The translations under genes were made by a program, and so were the position numbers. Positions 33,002 to 37,133 of a stretch of DNA of 37,133 bases are shown here, piece after piece; position 1 is the first letter of the stretch, and each line of letters starts with the position of its first letter. The notes beneath the pieces are model-generated. The model was not told the DNA's origin. It did not search any database and worked only from the letters and a program-made list of their open reading frames with translations. This stretch comes from Clostridia bacterium (GTDB lineage Bacteria; Bacillota; Clostridia; Oscillospirales; CAG-272), in the NCBI GenBank assembly GCA_017481265.1, contig JAFUPK010000127.1:1-37133 (forward strand), in the 5' to 3' direction.

Positions 33002-34102
33002 ATGATTTCTTTAAGACAAGGAAAAGCCAAAACTATTTTAGAAAGTTCAGTTAATAGTGCATTAACCGCTGTCGAAACTTACAATCGTCCTCGGACTCAA
33101 TTCAGAATAGAAAACTACATAATTTTGATGATAATCGCTTGGACTAAATTGTTTCATGCATATTTTCAAAGTGAAATTGGCGAACGTTACTTTTATAAAG
33201 AAAAAAATGGACGCTATAAAAAGGTTGACGGCGAAAAAAAGGCTTGGGAACTTGCTGAATGTATAAAGGAATACCAAAAGATGACTAAGGCATATCCAAA
33301 TCTTTCAGAAGCGGTCGTTGCCAACCTTCATTTTTTCATTGGGATACGCAATAAAATCGAGCATAGATATTGGGAGAGTTCATCGCTGGATATCCTTCTT
33401 TTTGGCGAATGTCAGGCATTGTTATTTAATTATGAAAACTTTTTAGTACAACTTTTTGGCGAAGACTATTCCATAAACACCTGTCTTGCCTATGCCCTTC
33501 AATTTTCGCATTTACGTGCAAAAGAACAATTAAAAGCGCAACGCGATCTATTGTCAAAAGATATGCAAGATATAAAAAAGTATGTTGACAAATACAAAAC
33601 GGATTTGTCTCAAGAAATTTTTGACAGCCAAGAATTTAGTATCAAACTTCTGCAAATCCCAAAAATCAGCAATACAAATCGAAATGATTTAGCAGTGGAA
33701 TTTGTAAACTGGAACAACTTAAACGAGGAGGATCGTGAAAACTATCAAAGAATTACCACAATTATCAAAGACAAATTGGTTGTTCAAAGAGTCTCGAATG
33801 CAAACTTATTAAAACCGGGTGATGTTATCAAATCTGTTGAAGAGCAAACTGGAATGAGGCTATCCCTTCACGAGCACACGTGTTTATGGAAATCCTTTAG
33901 AGTACGTCCTCTTGCAAACTCAGAATCTAAATTTGATACCATGTCAAAATATTGTATTTATGACGAACCGCATAATGATTATCTTTATTCAGATGAATGG
34001 GTTCAATTAATTATAAACCTAATACAAAATCACGGTGTAAGCAAAGACACAATTCGTTCTTTTTGCGCTGAAACACACTTAACTTCAGAATATAGTACAT
34101 AA
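33002..34102 (+). CDS. DUF3644-like protein with HEPN-type motif
   Basis: A 366-residue soluble, helical protein. Residues 109-121 read LHFFIGIRNKIEH; R116-N117-...-H121 is the R-x4-H pattern of HEPN ribonucleases, and the surrounding region resembles DUF3644, a family often found in defence islands. A Lys/Gln-rich coiled region follows near residues 175-200, and the C-terminal 90 residues recall a small DNA-binding or effector domain, not recognised. A strong AAGGAGGG precedes the ATG. There is no room for a promoter between the tRNA terminator and this gene, so expression may need readthrough of the terminator. A role as toxin or abortive-infection effector is inference. Confidence 0.65.
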   Translation: MISLRQGKAKTILESSVNSALTAVETYNRPRTQFRIENYIILMIIAWTKLFHAYFQSEIGERYFYKEKNGRYKKVDGEKKAWELAECIKEYQKMTKAYPNLSEAVVANLHFFIGIRNKIEHRYWESSSLDILLFGECQALLFNYENFLVQLFGEDYSINTCLAYALQFSHLRAKEQLKAQRDLLSKDMQDIKKYVDKYKTDLSQEIFDSQEFSIKLLQIPKISNTNRNDLAVEFVNWNNLNEEDRENYQRITTIIKDKLVVQRVSNANLLKPGDVIKSVEEQTGMRLSLHEHTCLWKSFRVRPLANSESKFDTMSKYCIYDEPHNDYLYSDEWVQLIINLIQNHGVSKDTIRSFCAETHLTSEYST

Positions 34103-34161
34103 GAAGAACTCTGCATCCCACAAAATGCTATAGCTGTGTTATGCTTTTTACCAACTATTAT

Positions 34162-34245
34162 TTTTTCTTTGTTTACTGCAAACCAAGTTTTGAGGGCGTC
34201 TCTTACGAGTCGCCCTCTTTTAGTTCCGTTTTTCTTTGTTTACTG
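34162..34245 (+). repeat. 17-nt direct repeat flanking a terminator
   Basis: TTTTTCTTTGTTTACTG occurs at 34162-34178 and 34229-34245, 67 nt apart, on either side of the hairpin at 34191. Confidence 0.7.
34191..34220 (+). terminator. Terminator after the DUF3644 gene
   Basis: GAGGGCG-t-CTC pairs with GAG-t-CGCCCTC around a ttac loop (34192-34217), followed by TTTTAG. Closely resembles the hairpin at 37089-37116 including flanks. Confidence 0.75.
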
Positions 34246-34274
34246 TGGGGCAATTTTGATACGCTCCCCATCGT

Positions 34275-34333
34275 TTGATACTTATTGTATGTAGACCTAT
34301 TGTATTCAAGGTGATATATTATTTATATTGGAG
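34275..34333 (+). promoter_or_regulatory. Promoter and candidate C-box of the restriction operon
   Basis: TTGATA (34275-34280), 17 nt, TATTGT (34298-34303) is a usable promoter. Overlapping it are the direct repeats TTATTGTAT (34282-34290) and CTATTGTAT (34297-34305) and the dyad ATAC-N5-GTAT (34278-34290), candidates for controller-protein binding. GGAGG of the first gene follows at 34329. Confidence 0.45.
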
Positions 34334-34342
34334 GTGGTGTAT

Positions 34343-34564
34343 ATGGATATCGTAAAAGTGTTTGGAGACAATCTCAAGAAATACCGCACACAACTCGGTC
34401 TCTCGCAAGAAGCCTTTGCCGAGAAATGTGGATTGCATCGTACATACATTAGTGCCATTGAATGCTACCGCCGTAGCATCGCTTTAGAAAACGTTCAAAG
34501 AATTGCCGATGCGCTCGAAATCGAAGCATATAAACTGTTTTTGGAGGATCATGTAAATGGATAA
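34343..34564 (+). CDS. XRE-family controller-type regulator
   Basis: A 73-residue single-domain helix-turn-helix protein: 'FGDNLKKYRTQLGLSQEAFAEKCGLHRTYISAIE' followed by 'SIALENVQRIADAL'. Length and sequence pattern, notably GLHRTYI and the ENVQRIA helix, match the C (controller) proteins of Type II restriction-modification systems, which delay endonuclease expression until DNA is methylated. The ATG at 34343 with GGAGG seven bases upstream is chosen over a TTG at 34328. It overlaps the next gene by 8 nt and heads the restriction operon. Confidence 0.85.
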   Translation: MDIVKVFGDNLKKYRTQLGLSQEAFAEKCGLHRTYISAIECYRRSIALENVQRIADALEIEAYKLFLEDHVNG

Positions 34565-34862
34565 ACTTGAAAGAATAAAAATTTTATTAGAAAATCATGT
34601 AGGAAAAGGAAATGAAGTCTCTGCCGGAGTTATTGAAAACGAATACGGTAATCCAAATGATTCGACGCACCGAAAAGCTCGTGATTTAATCGATGCTTGT
34701 ATTGAAAAATATGGGATTGCAGTAGCAGCCAATAACAGGGGTTATTTTCTAATTTCTAATGAGAATGAGTATAATGAATATATGGCATCTTTAGATTCGA
34801 GAAAGGCTGGCATAGATGAGCGGAAAAGGATTATTACAAAAATTTTCAAGGGAGAAAAATAA
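34557..34862 (+). CDS. Small winged-helix-like accessory protein of the restriction operon
   Basis: 101 residues, mostly helical and charged; 'RIKILLENHVGKGNEVSAGVIENEYGN' followed by 'RKARDLIDACIEKYGIAVAANNRGYFLI' suggests a winged helix-turn-helix with a beta-wing. No family could be named with certainty. It starts inside the end of the controller gene (8-nt overlap), and its stop shares one base with the endonuclease start (TAATG), so all three are translated together. It may be a DNA-binding subunit or regulator of the endonuclease. Confidence 0.6.
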   Translation: MDKLERIKILLENHVGKGNEVSAGVIENEYGNPNDSTHRKARDLIDACIEKYGIAVAANNRGYFLISNENEYNEYMASLDSRKAGIDERKRIITKIFKGEK

Positions 34863-35452
34863 TGGAATATACACTAAAAAATGAAGCCATCGAAAGCTAC
34901 AATAAAAGTGATACAATAAGCTTCCCTAAATACACTTCCCAGTTAATCAATTGGGCAAATCAAAATGCACAAGGCACTCGTCCGGTTGTGGTTGGTCAAA
35001 TGTCTGAGCTGTTTCCTGAGTTTATGGATTCCAGAAGTGATATTACAATTGAGAATTGGCGCGATTGGTACACACAAAAATATCCTGATGCTTTTGAAAA
35101 AGCAACAGATAAGATTTACGCACAAGTACAGAATCTTCGAGAAGCTATCCAGTTAATTGACCGAGAAATGGTAGAACAGTGGGTTGAAGATTTAGTAATT
35201 TACAAAACATTTAATGGGCTTTACGTTCAAAAAGCTATTTTGGCTTCTTTGGCTGAGCGTAAAGAAACAACATATAGACTTGCAACTCCTGAAGAAGAAT
35301 CCGTTGGAATCGACGGATATGTTGGAGATGTTCCCTACTCCATAAAACCTGACACATATAAAACCATGAATAGATTGTCAGAAACAATAAATGTGAAAAT
35401 GATCTACTATACGAAGAAGAAAACCGGATTAACTATCGAAGTTGAAGAATAA
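34862..35452 (+). CDS. Type II restriction endonuclease, MjaI family
   Basis: A 196-residue protein resembling the MjaI endonuclease family: FPKYTSQLINWANQNAQGTRP, VVGQMSEL, 'YPDAFEKATDKIY', WVEDLVIYKTFNGL and 'YRLATPEEESVGIDGYVGDV' are the conserved blocks as I recall them. The likely PD-(D/E)xK-type site is E145/E146, D151 and S160-I161-K162. MjaI from Methanocaldococcus cuts at CTAG; the target here is inferred from family only. It is coupled to the accessory gene upstream and faces the methyltransferase gene across a shared terminator. Confidence 0.8.
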   Translation: MEYTLKNEAIESYNKSDTISFPKYTSQLINWANQNAQGTRPVVVGQMSELFPEFMDSRSDITIENWRDWYTQKYPDAFEKATDKIYAQVQNLREAIQLIDREMVEQWVEDLVIYKTFNGLYVQKAILASLAERKETTYRLATPEEESVGIDGYVGDVPYSIKPDTYKTMNRLSETINVKMIYYTKKKTGLTIEVEE

Positions 35453-35458
35453 AACTTG

Positions 35459-35491
35459 CGGGCGAAGGTTGTTAAACCTCCGCCCGTATTT
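35459..35491. terminator. Bidirectional terminator between endonuclease and methyltransferase genes
   Basis: CGGGCGaAGGTT (35459-35470) pairs with AACCTcCGCCCG (35475-35486), one mismatch, loop gtta; TATTTT on the plus side and TTTT on the minus side. Confidence 0.8.
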
Positions 35492-36762
35492 TAGTTTGGT
35501 AATGAATTCAAGAATTTCTTTTGGCAACTATACTCGAATGTAGTGTCAACATCTACATATCCGGTACGAATCAAATGATTATTGATGAAAGTCTTGTTAT
35601 CAAGATAAACATAACACATCAGTACATTATTAGAATCGTATTTTATGCTGTCATATTTTAAGAATACTTTTCTCTTGTTAAATTTACCTTGTAAAAACTC
35701 TATTGCTTGACTGCTATGCTCCAGCTTTTCTTTTACTCCGAGCAACCTAACAACCAAACCATTACTTAATTCAATTTTGTCCGGAGAGATTACCTTTTTC
35801 ACAGTGAATAAATCTTCTCTTTTGGCTTCACTCGAATCAATTTTAGAGCCGAATTGAAGTTTCTTTACATCAACTTTCTTATCCATTCGATGCGGATCAA
35901 CGAATATGTACGGCAGATTATCAAAAGTTTGGTTTACTCCAAGTGTATCCTCATAGAATTTCAATTCGAAATCATCGAACATTGAACGCGATCCGTTTAT
36001 CTTTTCGTTAATTATCGGCGCAAATTCTTTGTTTATTTCATATCCGATTGAGTTTCTTCCAAGATTCTTTGCTGCCAATGAAGTTGTTCCACTTCCTGCG
36101 AATGGATCAAACACAGTTTCTCCGGCAAATGAGAACATTTTAATTAATCGTTTCGGAAGTTCTTCCGGGAACATAGCTATATGTCCCATCTGTTTAACAC
36201 CATTGAAATTCCAATGCGAGGAAAAATACTGTCCCCATTCTTCTTTTGTCATAGCAGACTGTTCTTTTTGTTGTTGAGTAGGCTTAGGTGCGTTCCCTAA
36301 CTTTTTGAACAGCAGTATAAACTCATAATCCATTTTGAGAATGCCATTGCGTGGATAAGGAAAACTTCCCATAATTGCTCCACCACCGGAGGTATTCATA
36401 GTGGTTGTTTTCTGCCAAATGATTGCTCCCATATAGTCCATACCGAGAGACTCACAAAATCGTATGATTTCTGTTCTAATCGGGATAACTTTATATCTTC
36501 CATAATACACGGAACGAGCGAATTGGTCTCCTATATTTATACATAATCTGCAACCATCTGAAAGAACTCGATAGCATTCTTTCCATACCAAGTTCAAGTT
36601 GTTTATGTATTCTTCGTAGCTATCATTAAAACCAATTTGATCTTCTGTACCATAATCTTTCAACTGCCAATACGGAGGAGAGGTTATGATTAACTGTACT
36701 GATTTATCTTTAATATGATTGAGCGAACGACTGTCGCCAAATACTATTTTATGTTCAGTCAT
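35491..36762 (-). CDS. DNA (N4-cytosine-type) methyltransferase with degenerate SNase-like C-terminal domain
   Basis: 423 residues. The methyltransferase domain (1-265) has catalytic TSPPYW (27-32) near the N-terminus and AdoMet motif FDPFAGSGTT (218-227) later, the beta-class order; SPPY favours N4-cytosine methylation. Residues about 318-423 look like a staphylococcal-nuclease OB fold: VVRLLGV (R339 at the position of SNase R35), a strand-rich middle and 'FINNHLIRTGYVDV'. The positions of SNase D40, E43 and R87 are not conserved, so this domain is probably a non-catalytic binding module. It should protect the site cut by the MjaI-like enzyme, which it faces. It follows the XRE gene by 14 nt. 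Confidence 0.85.
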   Translation of the reverse strand: MTEHKIVFGDSRSLNHIKDKSVQLIITSPPYWQLKDYGTEDQIGFNDSYEEYINNLNLVWKECYRVLSDGCRLCINIGDQFARSVYYGRYKVIPIRTEIIRFCESLGMDYMGAIIWQKTTTMNTSGGGAIMGSFPYPRNGILKMDYEFILLFKKLGNAPKPTQQQKEQSAMTKEEWGQYFSSHWNFNGVKQMGHIAMFPEELPKRLIKMFSFAGETVFDPFAGSGTTSLAAKNLGRNSIGYEINKEFAPIINEKINGSRSMFDDFELKFYEDTLGVNQTFDNLPYIFVDPHRMDKKVDVKKLQFGSKIDSSEAKREDLFTVKKVISPDKIELSNGLVVRLLGVKEKLEHSSQAIEFLQGKFNKRKVFLKYDSIKYDSNNVLMCYVYLDNKTFINNHLIRTGYVDVDTTFEYSCQKKFLNSLPN

Positions 36763-36776
36763 AACTAATACCTTTC

Positions 36777-36989
36777 TTATTTAACTTGCTCGCCATTTGC
36801 TAAAACAAAATATTGTTCATACTTTACATCAAGTACTTTTGCAATTTGATTAAGTTCATCTTGAGTAACCGTATTTCTTTTAAGTTTTGCATTGAAATTT
36901 TGAGGTGTTTGGTCAATTCTTCGCGCAAGTTCAGATATACTTATACCAGTTCTCACACATAAAACTCTAATTTGTTCAGACGTAGTCAT
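36777..36989 (-). CDS. Small XRE-family regulator upstream of the methyltransferase
   Basis: A 70-residue helix-turn-helix protein (IRVLCVRTGISISELARRIDQTPQNFNAKLKRNT). ATG 36989 with GGAGGAG seven bases upstream is chosen; a longer frame to 37049 crosses the promoter. It is distinct in sequence from the controller at 34343. Cotranscribed with the methyltransferase, it is likely an autorepressor that limits methylase expression; the dyad repeats in its promoter support this. Confidence 0.8.
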   Translation of the reverse strand: MTTSEQIRVLCVRTGISISELARRIDQTPQNFNAKLKRNTVTQDELNQIAKVLDVKYEQYFVLANGEQVK

Positions 36990-37011
36990 ATAACTCCTCC
37001 GCAAACATTTT

Positions 37012-37053
37012 CTAATTGATATTATAAAACAATTGATTGATAATGTCAATTAG
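37012..37053 (-). promoter_or_regulatory. Consensus promoter with operator repeats for the XRE-methyltransferase operon
   Basis: On the minus strand TTGACA (37049-37044), 17 nt, TATAAT (37026-37021). CTAATTGA (37012-37019) and TCAATTAG (37046-37053) are a perfect 8-bp dyad spanning the promoter, with another AATTGA at 37031-37036, exactly 17 nt from the first. Confidence 0.75.
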
Positions 37054-37088
37054 CATTAATAAAGTTTTATGATTTCTTATGAGTTTTC

Positions 37089-37116
37089 GAGGGCGCCTTA
37101 GTCGGCGCCCTCTTTT
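37089..37116 (+). terminator. Intrinsic terminator near the window end
   Basis: GAGGGCGCC (37089-37097) with GGCGCCCTC (37104-37112), then TTTT. On the plus strand it has no gene visibly ending into it; it resembles the hairpin at 34191. Confidence 0.7.
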
Positions 37117-37133
37117 CGTTTTGCTTTTTCTTC

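Noticed and set aside
1..37133. CRISPR array or rRNA operon
   Set aside because: No regularly spaced repeats and no rRNA-like stretches were seen.

Overview
The window reads as chromosomal DNA of a spore-forming, medium-GC Clostridia-type Firmicute (Ruminococcaceae/Oscillospiraceae-like). This is inferred from a CwlD-type cortex amidase and a possible SpoIIM-like protein, strong AGGAGG-type ribosome binding sites, SigA-type promoters, the DUF512/Der/PlsY gene order and a Thermotoga/Bacillus-type DAHP synthase. No rRNA or CRISPR is present; one intact tRNA is.

Layout. 1-157: end of an IS3-family element with a long hairpin in front of its transposase. 158-4893: two membrane proteins (minus strand), then GNAT, cwlD and radA (plus strand). 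4914-8325: a compact four-gene plus-strand operon: an XRE repressor fused to an orotate-phosphoribosyltransferase-like domain, PyrF, a Cof-type HAD phosphatase and an M24 peptidase-fold protein. It closes with a perfect bidirectional terminator. 8335-16508: minus-strand operon of DUF512/radical SAM, der, plsY, a methyltransferase, a PHP-domain protein and a bifunctional aldolase/dehydrogenase. 16550-23761: minus-strand aromatic amino acid operon aroF-tyrA-aroB-aroA-aroC-pheA-aroQ. A promoter, a 25-codon Tyr/Phe-rich leader peptide and a mutually exclusive antiterminator/terminator pair precede it. 23833-26958: MFS transporter, SGNH hydrolase and tRNA-dihydrouridine synthase (minus strand). 27121-32550: a galactokinase-like kinase, a small membrane protein, rlmH, a WG-repeat protein and a sodium/amino-acid symporter (plus strand).

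An AT-rich accessory segment starts at 32.6 kb. It holds a promoter driving a tRNA-Pro-like remnant, an intact tRNA-Pro(UGG), a DUF3644/HEPN-type protein, and a Type II restriction-modification cassette. The cassette has a controller protein, a small accessory protein, an MjaI-family endonuclease, a convergent N4-cytosine-type methyltransferase with a degenerate nuclease-like tail, and a second XRE regulator. Near-duplicate terminator hairpins bracket the cassette at 34.2 and 37.1 kb.

Most interesting: (1) ribosome-mediated (leader-peptide) attenuation of the aromatic operon, a mechanism classically described in Proteobacteria and Actinobacteria while Firmicutes mostly use T-boxes or TRAP; (2) the XRE-OPRT fusion, which resembles a PurR-style ligand-sensing repressor for pyrimidine precursors; (3) the defence island at tRNA-Pro with a methyltransferase fused to a catalytically dead SNase-like domain.
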